64,000 nucleotides of DNA, from positions 3,990,668-4,054,667 of the forward strand of contig JAQJVL010000029.1 of NCBI GenBank assembly GCA_035578905.1. Reading direction: 5' to 3'. The DNA is from Stictocephala bisonia. Taxonomy: Eukaryota > Arthropoda > Insecta > Hemiptera > Membracidae. Numbering within the stretch: the first letter of the stretch is position 1; each line of letters starts with the position of its first letter. The translations under genes were made by a program, and so were the position numbers. Shown one piece after another: positions 9,393 through 20,730 of this stretch. The notes beneath the pieces were generated by a model, which was not told the origin of the DNA, searched no databases, and saw only the letters and a list, made by a program, of their open reading frames with translations.

Positions 9393-11972
9393 CAGTGGAA
9401 CTTGGATAATTCGAATCTGAAGGGACCATAACAAAAATTCGAATTATCCAAAAATTCGAATTATACAAAAAAGGGCAAAAATATTACTCAAACCTTATGT
9501 TTAAAGACAAAACATAATTTTATTTAACATAGTGTAACATTTCTGTGCTGTTGTACTTTATGTGAACAAACTACAGTAATGACAAATAAAAAAAACAAAT
9601 AAAACTTGTAAAATTCCACAATATAATTAACAATAAATACAACAAAGAATTGTATGTACTGCATTACAACTTATATTGTACCTAGTTACAGTGCAATGCA
9701 TTGTTAAACAGTTTAGGCTACAAGAAAAAGTACTAAAACGTGTCCATTTTACATAAAATTAAACATCAACATGAGTTACTGTACAAAAGAACTAAAATAT
9801 ACATACTTATTTATAAAAAAAGTTACAAAAGATACAATAAAAACTAAAGTGTTACATTGGCAGTACTGTCATTTCTCACTTACTGATTTTTAAAAAAGTC
9901 ACGTATCTTAGGTTGTTTTCATTGCCCTTACTCTCTCTGCTAAAATAAATGAATCTAAATTATCCAGCGATTGAAAAATGGAATCACTTACATTGCTTTG
10001 GTGTTCGAAAAATATTCTTAGTTTATTTACATAACTGGAAGCCTCTGTCGCCGTTGGGATTGGTTGTTCATCATCCTCGTCACCAAATGCGTCAGCGTCG
10101 TCGTCTGCAGTGAGGTTCGCATTGTTTACCTCCGCGAGTATGTCGGCGTCACTGAGTTCACCGCAAACCGCAACATCTTCATCAACATTGACAAAGTCTT
10201 CAAATGTGATGGAACCAGACACAATCTCCTCCCATCCATCGACTGCTGGCACCGGTTCATTCACAATGTCACTGTCAGCAACTTCAATCTCTGCACTTTC
10301 ACTTTCTTCTTTACTTAAACCCGCTTTTTTGAAACAGTTCTTAATTGTTTTAGCTGTGACCTGATCCCAAGCTTGCTTGCACATTCTTGAGGTTTGCAGA
10401 ATGTCAAGTTTGACTTTAAGCGCATTTCCCTCCTCTGTGAGAATCTTTTCCACTAACAATTTCCTGTATAATTGTTTAAGATTTTTTATTATGTCCTGGT
10501 CCATAGGCTGCAAAACGGACGTCATATTTGGTGGAAAATAGAGCACTTTTACATTCTCCAGAAGTGGAATACTGTTGTGTGCAGTGCAATTGTCAATTTG
10601 GAGAATAATTGTCCGTTTTTGTTTGCCAATCTTCTTGTCAAGCTGCAAGAGCCACTTTTCAAAAAGTGCACTGGTCATCCAAGCTTTTACACTGGATTCA
10701 TAGGGTACTGGTTTTGTTTTTACATTTTTAAAACAACGGGGGTTAGCCACTTTTCCGATCATTAAGAGAGGAAGTTTTTCTGTTCCATCCATATTGGCTC
10801 CAACAAGCAGTGTAACTCTTTCCTTGCTTAGTTTACCGCCATGACACTTATCGTCCTTAAATGCAAGGGTTTTATTTGGGATGCACTTAAAAAAAAGCCC
10901 AGTCTCATCAACGTTAAAAATGTCTTTAGGGTCCCTGTCTGCTATCATTTCTTGCAAGTCTTTCTTCCACTGATCTGCATCGCACTTGTTAACTGCACTC
11001 CTTTCTCCACAAATTGATTTAAAGGAAATGTTGTTTCTCTCCTTAAAACCATCCAACCATCCTGTGCTGGCTTTAAAATTATGTTTATCCAATTCATTAG
11101 CAAACTGTTCAGCCTTAACACGCATAATGGTGCCACTTACTGGAATTTTTTTGCCCCGCGCCTGTTTGAACCATTTCAGAACACAGCTGTCCACATCGGG
11201 GTTGTCCGGTTCCCTCACTCTTTTTCGTCCTTGTCCACTTTCACTTTGACTTCTCAAAATTTTGTCTTTATTTTTTAAAAATGTCGATAATGTGTTTGGT
11301 GGGATACCAAAGTCTCTGGCGATCTCGGCTTTCTTCTTTACGCCTTTCTCCACCTCCCTAATCACCGCTACTTTTTCGGCCAAAGTTAGCGATTTATAGG
11401 TTAATTTAGTTTTGGATGATGACATTGCAATAAGTCACACACTACAGTACAGTACACACAAGTTCAAACTAAAAACAGTTTCTCTTAACAACATACAGTA
11501 ACAAGGATACACAAGCACAACATGACCGGACGGCACGGATTTGACAGTCAGAAATTTAATTGGCAACTGAACCGACGAAACTGTCGCTGTGGCGCTGTGA
11601 TAGACACAAGACAACTGGAAAGTGGGGGTGGAGGTGGGAGGGCACTGACCTGGGACACTACGTAGCAGGTAGCCGTCCCAACCATCCCGTTAGGATGGGG
11701 TGTGGAGGCAGAAGTTTTAGACGAAAATAGCACGCAGCTGTCCGGCGCTAATGAGGGGACAGAACAATGACACTCCGCCGCTGTCTAAACTGCCCAGAAA
11801 CCGTCTTTAATTGTATGTTGTTGACATCAAAACTTCGAATTAACCAACAAAAAGTTCGAAATATCCACAATATTTTAACATTGTTGACATACAAAATCCT
11901 AGGGACCAACCAAATAATTCGAATTAAAGAAAAATTCGAATTATAGAAGTTCGAATTAGCCAGGTTCCACTG
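9393..11972 (-). mobile_element. Autonomous Tigger/pogo element (2580 bp)
   Basis: Left terminus CAGTGGAACTTGGATAATTC; right terminus read inward on the minus strand CAGTGGAACCTGGCTAATTC. TA flanks on both sides (9391-9392 and 11973-11974). Both subterminal regions repeat the palindromic word AATTCGAATTA several times (about 9436-9466 and 11836-11960), likely transposase binding sites. The single long minus-strand ORF (9908-11425) is uninterrupted. Structure and intact ORF suggest a young, possibly still functional element. Confidence 0.9.
9908..11425 (-). CDS. Tigger/pogo-family transposase, intact
   Basis: A 505-residue protein of the CENP-B/Jerky/Tigger class, which cuts and pastes its own element at TA sites. 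Order of parts: N-terminal psq-type helix-turn-helix (about 8-60, LTLAEKVAVIREVEKG...AEIARDFGIPPNTLSTFLKNK); second CENP-B-type HTH (about 75-140, CVLKWFKQAR...GWLDGFKERNNI); DDE_1 nuclease (about 165-345). Visible catalytic candidates are D173 (NVDETGLFF), D278 (QIDNCTAH) and D309 (LQPMDQD), giving a D278-D309 spacing of 30 intervening residues, the pogo-type DD30D. The tail after 375 is strongly acidic. The ATG at 11425 is followed by SSSKTKLTYKSLTLAEK, a normal family start. No stop or frameshift interrupts it. Domestication is unlikely because its own TIRs surround it. Confidence 0.93.
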   Translation of the reverse strand: MSSSKTKLTYKSLTLAEKVAVIREVEKGVKKKAEIARDFGIPPNTLSTFLKNKDKILRSQSESGQGRKRVREPDNPDVDSCVLKWFKQARGKKIPVSGTIMRVKAEQFANELDKHNFKASTGWLDGFKERNNISFKSICGERSAVNKCDADQWKKDLQEMIADRDPKDIFNVDETGLFFKCIPNKTLAFKDDKCHGGKLSKERVTLLVGANMDGTEKLPLLMIGKVANPRCFKNVKTKPVPYESSVKAWMTSALFEKWLLQLDKKIGKQKRTIILQIDNCTAHNSIPLLENVKVLYFPPNMTSVLQPMDQDIIKNLKQLYRKLLVEKILTEEGNALKVKLDILQTSRMCKQAWDQVTAKTIKNCFKKAGLSKEESESAEIEVADSDIVNEPVPAVDGWEEIVSGSITFEDFVNVDEDVAVCGELSDADILAEVNNANLTADDDADAFGDEDDEQPIPTATEASSYVNKLRIFFEHQSNVSDSIFQSLDNLDSFILAERVRAMKTT

Positions 11973-13539
11973 TATTACCCCACTTGTGTACCTGGGATGT
12001 CAAGCTTGTTCAAACAGGATTACCGCCTTCCGTTAGCCGCTTGAAAATGCTTCTGCATCAACTATAAGATATGGACACCAACTTTACACATGAAAACTGT
12101 ATCTTTACAATCGTAGGGTTACACCTGTGACCTCAAAACAACAATAACACCAACCTTAAAAAGTACAACTATAAAATAATTAAATTACTTCATAAAATTA
12201 GTACATTTAAAAAAACTAAAATAGCTTTTATAATAAAACTATAGTAAAGTATATACAACTTTTTAAGTTGTAGAGAATCTTATGCTTTATAAAACTATGG
12301 ATTCAAAATTTTGCAGCGTATTAAATTAAAATAAAAAACATGTTTTTACTTTGAGTGTTGAAATGCAAAGTTTTGACAAAAAACCCTACAAATGAAAAAT
12401 TACTTTGGTTGGTTATGAAACTTTAGTACCCTAGTCAAACTTTCCTGACAAAAAAGAAAAACAATTTCCTCACTGTTTGAAAATTGTATGTGATAATTTT
12501 CTAATAAGATACACATATTTTTCACAAAGCTTTCATATAAACGCTTATGTAATTTATTGGTTGCAACCTTGATGTAATAACTTGCTACCGTTATAATCCT
12601 CGTTTCTTCCTGTACAAAAAAGATATGCCAAATGTGCACCTAAACATTTTTTTGATTGGTTAAACGTCTATTAGAATGAAGTCATGTTCTGTAAAGCAGA
12701 GTTGCCCATGTTATTCCAATTGAAAAATTTCGATTTTTAACCTCAAAAACAACTTGTATTTATTGGAAATATGAATATTTTTTAATTTTTCTAGATCTAC
12801 CTTCAGTTCAGATTTCAACAAATGTCCTAAACCCTCAGAAGTGAGACATTTATGTTAGTAAATTAGTGAGTGATCGCAATCCAGCTTTCAATTAGAGTGA
12901 TTGCTGATTGCTATATGATTTGTTAGTGTTAATAATTATTAAAGGTATTTAGGAAAATGTATCAGCCTTTAGATAGGCCTACTACTAACATAGTGACATG
13001 TGTTATGGTTGATTCGACACGTCAAATGGTGCCCTCGGTTTATTGTGCAGGAAGTACGAAAGGGAGTAAGACTATGTATTTTCAGTGGTCTTGAGATATG
13101 TTTTGTCCACTTTCAACATTATCACAGTTGGAGGTTTAGACCCGTCCGCCCACCCATACACGTTTAGTGGTATTGAGAACCACAATTAACCACCTTAACA
13201 AGTTACTGATTAAGGTAGCCCACTAAATTAATGCAGGAACTGTATTCTCACTTCAAAATTCCAAATATTTAATAATTTGGAAGAAGTTTTAAATAAATTT
13301 TCCAGTGCTCTAATAGTCGTACACATTTGATGGCTTTTGACATCTTATTCAGAGCCATATGGTTAGGTTAAGAACATGTAATTATGTAAAGGGGGTAAGA
13401 ACATGTAATTATATAAAGGGGGTTTACACCTACAATACCACTTTACATGTAGGGGTGAGGGTTAAATAGCACTTTACGCGTATGGGTGGGCAGGTGGGTC
13501 AATACCACTGAACGTTTATGGGTACCTCAATTCATTGTC
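11973..13539. other. Intergenic, no recognised gene
   Basis: AT-rich. Near 13138-13180 and 13470-13510 there are single copies of a motif combining a G/C-rich CCCACCCATACACGTTTAG-like core with a GGTATT(G) or AATACCACTG edge. The same motif recurs in the minisatellite just downstream and near 34477, 35900 and 47884. A short direct duplication (GTAAGAACATGTAATTAT) lies at about 13371-13425. Confidence 0.45.
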
Positions 13540-13797
13540 CAAAAGCACTGGACATCCGGGAGGGCGGGTGGGCCAGTAGCACTGTACTTTTCTAGGAGAG
13601 CGAATGGGCCAGTAGCACTATACTTGTTTGGGATGGCGGGTGGGTCAGTAGCACTGTATTTGTCTGGGAGAGTGGGTGGGCCAGTAACACTATACTTGTT
13701 TGGGATGGCGGGTGGGTCAGTAGCACTGTATTTGTCTGGAAGTACAGTGGGTGGGCCAGTAGCTGTATGGGAGGGCGAGTGGGTCAGTAGCACATGA
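13540..13797. repeat. 36-bp GC-rich minisatellite
   Basis: About seven units of 36 bp, built on GGTGGG(C/T)CAGTAGCACT.TA followed by a T-rich half, with two alternating versions. Because 36 is a multiple of three, long open frames appear on both strands (12-residue protein repeats on each), an artefact of the periodicity. GC content is far above the surroundings. Confidence 0.85.
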
Positions 13798-13845
13798 TGA
13801 AGCTAACGATATGAAAAATACTGTCAATATTTCATAAACAATATA

Positions 13846-14889
13846 CAGTAGAACCTCTTTAATCCAGCACGTTTGGGACTTTCTTTCCGGATTAAAGAAA
13901 AATCTGGACCATGGAGGTTATTTATAAAAATACAGGAGGTGTATAAAAAATAACATAATTTGCACAACAAAATTTTACTGTATGTATATATTATTTAAAC
14001 ATGGGTTATTTAAACAATATAAATCAACTAGGGGACACCCCTGCATGCTTCGCATGCCAACCCCGATGCTCACTGCAATTGATACACCTCGGCCTCGGCA
14101 TGTAACTATTCAATACAAAAAATAGGAGATTAACTATATAACATAAAATCACAATATTAAATTTAGTTACAGTATCTCACTCACACTAATTGCTTTGCCA
14201 CCTATTTAGCCTATTTCAAGAGTGTTCATTTCATTTATTTTTGTTTAACAGCTGAAGATTAAACTCATAGTAAAATATTAAATAGTATAATGTCAAACAT
14301 TCAAAATAGACATGTTTATTTATTTACAAAACAGCTGTTATTAATTTACTAAAATCAACCCAATCTTATCCTTATGGACCAATCTTTTAAGGGTGCTTTA
14401 TGCCCCTTAGGAGTACTTTATCAAGATGAAAATACTTTAGTTGTCCTATTTAAGTTCTAAAGAAACAGTGTACAAAATTTCAGCTCTCTACCTACATGGG
14501 AAGTTGGAGAATTAGTGATGAGTGAGTCAATCAGTGAGGGCTTCGCCTTTTTTAAATATATATAGATATATATACAAGTACAGGAGAAATATTAAAATGC
14601 ATTTTTAAGTACAGTACATGATGAAATAAATTTGAATACAGTATAAAATACAGTACAGTACTGTACTATAGTACCCGGTATTTGTGGTTTTGAGCAACAG
14701 CACTGGTAGATGGCTGGAAAAAAGATCTAATATCTACTTGCTTCTTACAACTATTTTTTATTAGCTGTCGAGTTGCTCACTTTACAATGTTCATTGTGAA
14801 GGCAATTCTGTAATTTGTGTCTATTGCCGTTGATGCCGGAGTATAGACAATTCCGGACTATAGAATGCCGGATTAAGGAGGTTTTACTG
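13846..14889. mobile_element. Tigger/pogo-like MITE with nested insertion
   Basis: Left end CAGTAGAACCTCTTTAATCC; right end read inward on the minus strand CAGTAAAACCTCCTTAATCC. Flanking TA at 13844-13845 and 14890-14891. It carries no transposase. A different repeat is inserted at about 14031-14575, which accounts for roughly half of its 1044 bp. Confidence 0.8.
14031..14575 (+). repeat. Dispersed repeat nested in Tigger MITE
   Basis: Begins near GGGGACACCCCTGCATGCTT and ends near CAGTGAGGGCTTCGCCTTTT followed by a TA-rich tail. The first module recurs inverted at 43900-44010 (ACACCCCTGCAGGCTTCGCA on the minus strand). I do not recognise the superfamily; end structure and the shared module suggest a mobile repeat of moderate copy number. 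Confidence 0.5.
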
Positions 14890-15443
14890 TACTGTTGTTA
14901 TAATAGGATCCTGATTTTATTGTTAATCAAGCTTTAAAAATCTGTCATATTCAAGTTTAAATTATTTAAAACTGAAACTTTAAAGTTCAAGAGTTTTATG
15001 AACAATATGTAAATACTGTTCCTAATTCATAAAATTATTGTTGTTATAATAGGATTCTAATTTTACTGTTAATCAAGCTTTGGAAGTTGGACTTTGCCTT
15101 TGAATGTTATTTCATTGTTAAGTTAATTTAAAAACTGTAGGTCACCTAGAGTGTTGTGTTGAGATTTTTTATCAATTGTATTCCACCCATTAATATATCA
15201 TATTCCTTACTATCTTATTTAAAAATTTTCAATTGAAACAAGAAATCAGATGTTGTACGAAGTAAAATTTTGTAGTTATGTTGTAAGGTATTGGAATTTC
15301 TACAACATTGTAAACTTGCCTTTACAAACAAATCCTTGCTATTTTATGCAAATCTTCAAGAAAAAATCCTATTTCAAATGATACAAAATTAGTTTGCCTC
15401 ATGTGGTATTTATTTTGTGGTTAATATTTGTTTGGTTTTTCAG
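14890..15443. other. Intron or intergenic before zinc-finger exon
   Basis: AT-rich. A direct repeat TTGTTGTTATAATAGGAT(C/T)CT occurs at about 14893 and 15040. The last bases form a 3' splice site (T-rich tract then CAG at 15441-15443), so at least the right part should be intron of the following gene. Confidence 0.5.
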
Positions 15444-17260
15444 GTAGAGACGAGCCAGAACAATCAACACATATTAAACAAGAAACTGTAGATGTAAATA
15501 AGCAATTGCCACAAATTAATATAAGTGTAGAAAACAACATAAATTGTGAAAATGAACCTTTTAAACGTCCCAGATTAACACTTAAATCTAGTAATATTTC
15601 ATCCCAGTTTAATAACATAACTAAAAGTAAAAAGTTATTTAACTATGTTAAGCAATTTCATCAATGTTTGTTCTGTAAAATGAAATTTACTAAAGTCTTC
15701 AAACATTTTGTTGATATACATAATAGCCAATTTGAAGTACGAAACGTTTTGAATATGCCAAAAACTGAACACTTGCAGCAGTTTAATTTTCTCAAGCGTG
15801 TTGGTGATTTTCAATGCAATGTACATTCTTTGAAGAATGAAGATGATAAACTAATTGTTTTGAGGCTTAGTGAACAATTTCTTGGCAAGAGTAGGCCAGA
15901 AGAGTTTTTGCCTTGTCCTGATTGTACAGGATTCTTGCACAAAACCCAGTTGTTCCGCCACTATCGTAAATGTATAGCAAAAAAATCACGGCATGTTCCA
16001 GTAACAAAAAAAAAACTATTGAAAGAAAGTCGTTTATTATTGAGACATGCTTTATTATCTGTAGATAAATTCATTCCACATTTCTTCTTATTAAGTGTTG
16101 GTGATTTTTTAACAAATGCTAGGAATGATCGATGTTTATTTTTGCTTGAAAAGCATATGATAAAAATTTGGAGTCACACAGATGATGTAGTTGAGGTAAT
16201 GGCTAGAAGGATGATGCATAGAATGGGTTGTCTATTGAGGTCTTGTCGAAGGATAGCAAATGATCATACACTCTCTATGAGAGAGATATTGATTCCTGAT
16301 AACGTGAACTTGCTTACTGTTTCAGTTAAAACTATGTTATTATTAGAAACTGAAAGTGTGCAAAAGTTAGAGCTGATTACCGATTTATTTTCTAAAATTA
16401 CCTCTTGTGTTTATATTTTACGGAGTGGTTTTTTGTTGGAAAGCAATTTAAGCAAAGCAGACGAACATTCAATGTTTTATTATAAATTTTTGGAAACTTG
16501 GGAAAGAGACGTTGGTGGTCAAGAAGTGAATAAAATGTCTGACTTACCACTCATGTCTGATGTAATTAATTTGAAAGAAGCTCTTGAATCAAGAATAATT
16601 AAGTTGACAAATGAAATCAAAGTTTCGAAAAAAAGGTATATAAATGATGTCTGGCTTGATCTAGCGGAGAGCACGTTGTGCCTTCTTTGTATGTTCAATG
16701 CTGCCGAGTTCAGTTCCGTTGAACTCCTTAAGGTATCAGAATATGCAGTTCGCCCTGACTGGAGTGTAGATGAAGTGGAAGATTTCAAACACAAACTGTC
16801 TAACTTTACCTATTTTCTTGCTGCAAAGCGCTTTTTAGTTTGTATTAACTTTTGTGGTAATAAATGTGTTCTCTTGTTTACAAAAATAATAAAAAAAGCG
16901 ATTGATGTATTAATATCAAATAGACATCGAACTTTCATCTCATCAAAAAATGAATTTGTGTTTGCTTCTTTGGAAGGTGCCAAAGGCTGTTTCAGAAGTG
17001 TAAATTGTTTTTATAATTTATGTATAAAAACTGGGTATCTCGACTATAACATAATAAGAGACTTCAAGAAAAGAAGATACTTATCATTTTTAACACGGAT
17101 AATTGATATGTCTTCTGAAGAAACAACCTGGGCTATGGAGCATTTTCAACAGAATGAAAAAGTATTTAAAAAAAGCTGTTTGAATTTTAAATTAGAGGAT
17201 GAAGTCTATCAAGCATATGATATATGGAGAATGCACTTAAAAGAGGTAACTGATAACTGA
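15444..17260 (+). CDS. Terminal exon of two-zinc-finger protein, unrecognised
   Basis: An open frame of 604 whole codons begins right after a polypyrimidine-CAG acceptor (15431-15443), entering at the second base of a codon, and ends at TGA 17258-17260. There is no ATG at its head, so earlier exon(s) must exist; none was identified upstream. It holds a C2H2-like finger (C at 15665 and 15674, two H by 15721) and a C2HC finger (C-x2-C at 15914-15925, H and C by 15973). Then come about 420 residues of mostly helical, Leu-rich sequence (LLLRHALLSVDKFIPHF..., ARRMMHRMGCLLRSCRRI). Near the start lies IKQE, a possible SUMOylation site. The second finger plus the following helical block resemble, from memory, N-terminal regions of uncharacterised invertebrate and fish proteins of suspected transposon origin. 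A nuclear DNA-binding role is inference. Confidence 0.75.
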
Positions 17261-17914
17261 ACTAAGGATAGAAATACCAAGAAGTAAGTGTTTATGAACA
17301 AACACATTGTTTCTTATTTTAAGTCAGATATTGTTGTGCTAACTTATGATTTAAATTGTACACTTTCAAATTGAAACTGTGAGCTAAAAAATTTTTATTT
17401 AGTACGTTTCTTTACACACAGTGGTTAGTCGGCCAGAAAGATATCTGTGTTCATATCTGCAATATCACATCTAATGTCAAGCTCTTGAACAATATCAAAT
17501 AATCTTAGTTCTAAACCAGTCTAAAAGAAAAAATAAGAATCATTTTTTCCTTAATTTTACTAAAAATAGTCTATTAATTACAAAGTAGCTTTATTAATAA
17601 ATCTCTGATGATGATAGTGTATATCATTTTATCCTTATTCCTTTATTTAGTAAATGTGTTGGGCTGAATTTATGTTATATTCAACCATATGAAGTAACAA
17701 ATACATTTCCCCATTAATCTGTTGAAGAGTATCCATATCATATGACGTGCCAAGTACTATGTCTTCATGGTATTTGTTTTACCATAGTATAGTACTCAGG
17801 GAGTAAGAAACAGTTTTGTTTACTTGTTTAAAAATTTTACAACTATGAATCCAAAAATTTATTTAAAAGCATAAAAATTCCTTAATATCATGAAATTAAA
17901 ATCTTTTTAGACTG
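17261..17914. other. 3' flank of zinc-finger gene
   Basis: AT-rich; probably contains the 3' UTR, but I see no convincing AATAAA close to the stop codon. No other gene recognised. Confidence 0.4.
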
Positions 17915-18545
17915 ATAATTCTGAAAACATGGATATACACACAAAGGAAATTTACAAACAGAACATTCATTTGAAGTATCCTTGCGCTTAGGCTCTTCTC
18001 TACAAGTGTACATACACAAATAACATTATCTTTGTAGTATTCTTTTACATTTCTCAATCATGTAGCAGCCGAGAAAAATGGTGTCTAGTGAGCTGTAGGG
18101 CGTTCTTATCACTAGTCATCAGGCGGAGCGAAGCGACAAGCATTATGGACTGCATCTGCGTGTGACTCTGGAAGTTTTTTTATAAGTTTCATCCGAAAAT
18201 TCATTATGTGTACTTTAGAATTAGGATTTTGTTCTTTGGTGCGATGTCTGAAGATATAATATGCATTGAGAACGGTGATATTTAATAAGTCAAATTAGAG
18301 CTTAGTATACCATTTCATTTCTTTTTTTGTACAGTCATTGTAAGAATGCATCATGCAGTTTATCTGTAGATCTCATATTGCTATTATAATTTACTACACA
18401 TTTTAGTTTTACTTTTCTTTCCTTAGGTCTAGTATTTACAGTGTCCATTTCATTTTTATCAACTGTAAATAACATTGTATCGGGTCTACGATAACACCAT
18501 TTAATTGCTATCATTTCAATTGAGGAGTTAAGATTACAACTCTAG
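17915..18545 (-). pseudogene. piggyBac-like transposase C-terminal remnant
   Basis: On the minus strand a decayed frame reads KERKVKLKCVVNYNSNM followed by STDKLHDAF, matching the piggyBac-family block around KP..V.DYN..MGGVD..D. Further down VHIMNFRMKLIKKL fits the block before the C-terminal tail. The last part reads CYLCMYTC...TSNECSVCKFPLCVYPCF, the cysteine-rich C-terminal domain that binds the transposon end. Stops and frameshifts separate these pieces. The upstream catalytic core with the first two Asp residues is not recognisable, so it is a dead fragment. Confidence 0.7.
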
Positions 18546-19040
18546 TATTATAAGACACCGTATTTAGAGTTCTAGGAACCATTGGAAGAACCTACAATGG
18601 GAAGGGCGGGAAATGACACAAGGCCGAGCGGTCACGTCATCTGACATGGATCCTCATTTGGGATCAAACGTCATGTGACACGCTTTCTTAACCAGGTTCA
18701 AAATTTATTACTAGTCAACAGGTTCTGATTTAATTTTTATGGGTAGATATGTCGCCAATAACTAATGAAATTATAAATAGAATTAACTTGTGATAATTTT
18801 TATTAGGCCAGCAAATGGAGATAATCATCAGGCATGCAGCTGAGTGTTAGTACTTAGTAAAATACAGGAGAGATAGGACATTAGCAAACTAACATAAGAA
18901 GACAGATCTATTAACACTTTGCAGTAGTTAACAAACAAAGACCCATCACATGACTCACTTGAGGAAAGTTTGGTAACTGAATGAATGATAATAACTCATA
19001 ATGATGGTACTTTATGATCGATCAGATATTTCAATATATA
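18546..19040. other. Intergenic with a dispersed repeat piece
   Basis: Contains near 18868-18925 the GAGAGATAGGACAT.AGCAAACT block also found near 7674. No gene recognised. Confidence 0.4.
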
Positions 19041-19440
19041 CAGTTGTTCCCAAACTACGTTCCAAAACTTAAGGTTATGATTCATTGGAAGCATAAATGT
19101 TCCTATACATATAGGTCCATATATGCTTAGTTTTCAATATAGTGGCCATTTTCGTATTTTCATTAAATTATATGTGATTTCATAACTCCTTACAATACAG
19201 TGCTCAAATTTAGAACCTGTTATGCTTTTTTAAGGGTGTAATAATATTATTTTATTATGTTAAATATTTTGAAAATAGCGGCACAAACTTTTAATTGTAA
19301 ATTGTGCTAAAACAAGAAATAAAAAAGTTGCAAAATATAATAACAAATTTTAACAAGTCCTAGTGATTAAAATCCATTAATAAATAAAGGAGTAACTCAA
19401 ATTTAGAAAATACGAATGTATGCTCTGTTTCTGTTAGTTC
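19041..19440 (+). repeat. Left long terminal inverted repeat
   Basis: Shares ordered blocks with the right terminus: TTCCCAAACTAC, AACTTAAGGTTATGATTCA, ATGTTCCTATACATATAGG, GTTTTCAATAT.GTGGCCAT, TTTCATAACTCCT.ACAAT, CCTGTTATGCTT and, at its inner edge, TGTATGCTCTGTTTC. Confidence 0.75.
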
Positions 19441-19639
19441 GGTCAATGGCAACAATGTTCAATTGAACATTACCGTTACTGACAGTTTTATTATTCTTTA
19501 TTTCAGTAATGGATTAAAAAAATACTCATAAGATACTGAAGATGTAGTAACATTTGTAAAAACTCACAATACATAAATAATACATACAGTAACCAATACA
19601 TAAACAATACGGTACAATTGAAAACTGGTTAACAAAAAA

Positions 19640-20730
19640 ACTACAGGAACTGTTCAAAGTTCTGGCGCCTGTTTAGCTCGTACGCATATAAGTGCCTCCT
19701 CATAGATTGCCACACTCTTCAAAAAACTCCAGGTATTTGTTAAATAATCTCAATGCGCTGAATAAATCCTCAATCCCATTCATAGGTCTTCAACTGAAAC
19801 TATCGGAGAAGAATAGACTATGCTCTTAAGATGTCCCCAAAGGAAAAAATCAAGATGATTTAGATCGTGATCTTGGGGGCCATGGTACTGGAGCTTCTCA
19901 GCCAATTAATTTTTCTCCGTAGATTTTATCAATGTGGTTTCTAACATGCTGACTATAATATGCTGGTGCCTCATTTATCATGAACCATGCATCCATAAGT
20001 AGCTCAAGTAGTGGGACATTCTCTAATAAGGCTGGATCAGTTGTCAGTTGAGATCAGTTGTCAAAAAATCTTGTTAACGCTCGCTATTTAAGTCTCTGAG
20101 GAAGGAAACAAAACAAGTTTTCTCCAATTTAGTGAAGATTGGTGTTGATAGTAGTACAGCATTATAGCGTGCGGGTTCTCATCCGCCCAAATATGCATAT
20201 TGTGTAAGATTACATGGCCAGTTCGAGAAAAATTTGCTTCGTCTGAAGACAGGAATTTACTTTTAAAGTCATCGCATTTCTGAATTTAACACTGACAAAT
20301 CCTAATCCGACACGGATAATCGTCTGGCGAACAGCAGAATAATAACAGCATGAATCTTTTGAACATAGTACGGATGAAGTCGTTCCTTCAGAATATTCCA
20401 TACAGTGTGTTTTGAAATTGTAAGCTTATTTCCTTAGTGCTTTTTATGGGTGATTTGTTATCTCATTAAGAACATTCCCTTCCAACTGAACAGTTCTGAC
20501 TGACTGTGGTCTCTCTGTGTCATGTCCATTACGATAAAAGCTTCCAGATTCACTGAGTTGCGCATGTACGGCAGAAAATGTTTTGTGACATGGAACAACT
20601 TGATAAGAAAATGTAGTTCATACAGATATTTAGCTTCAAGACTGTTACATTCTGCTAGACCATAGGTCAAGTGCATATCGGCCTTTTCAGTGTTTGAGTA
20701 AGCAGAATGATTACCTGCCGTTATTTGCAT
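19640..20730 (-). pseudogene. DDE transposase with DUF4817-type N-terminus, decayed
   Basis: The minus strand opens at 20730 with MQITAGNHSAYSNTEKADMH then LTYGLAECNSLEAKYLYE, which fits the DUF4817 helix-turn-helix pattern (YT..EK.DM...YG....N..EA..LY). Further on come KFLSSDEANFSRTGHVILHN and MHIWADENPHA (first catalytic Asp region), YGEKLIG and VPWPPRS (the PWPPRSPDL-like block with the last catalytic residue region), then FFPLGTS. Several stops and frameshifts break it. It is a Tc1/mariner-superfamily-like transposase found in many insects, inactive here. Confidence 0.7.

Noticed and set aside
13486..13797. Repeat-protein genes on both strands (12-residue repeats)
   Set aside because: Produced by a 36-bp minisatellite whose period is a multiple of three; no start context, splice sites or family match.
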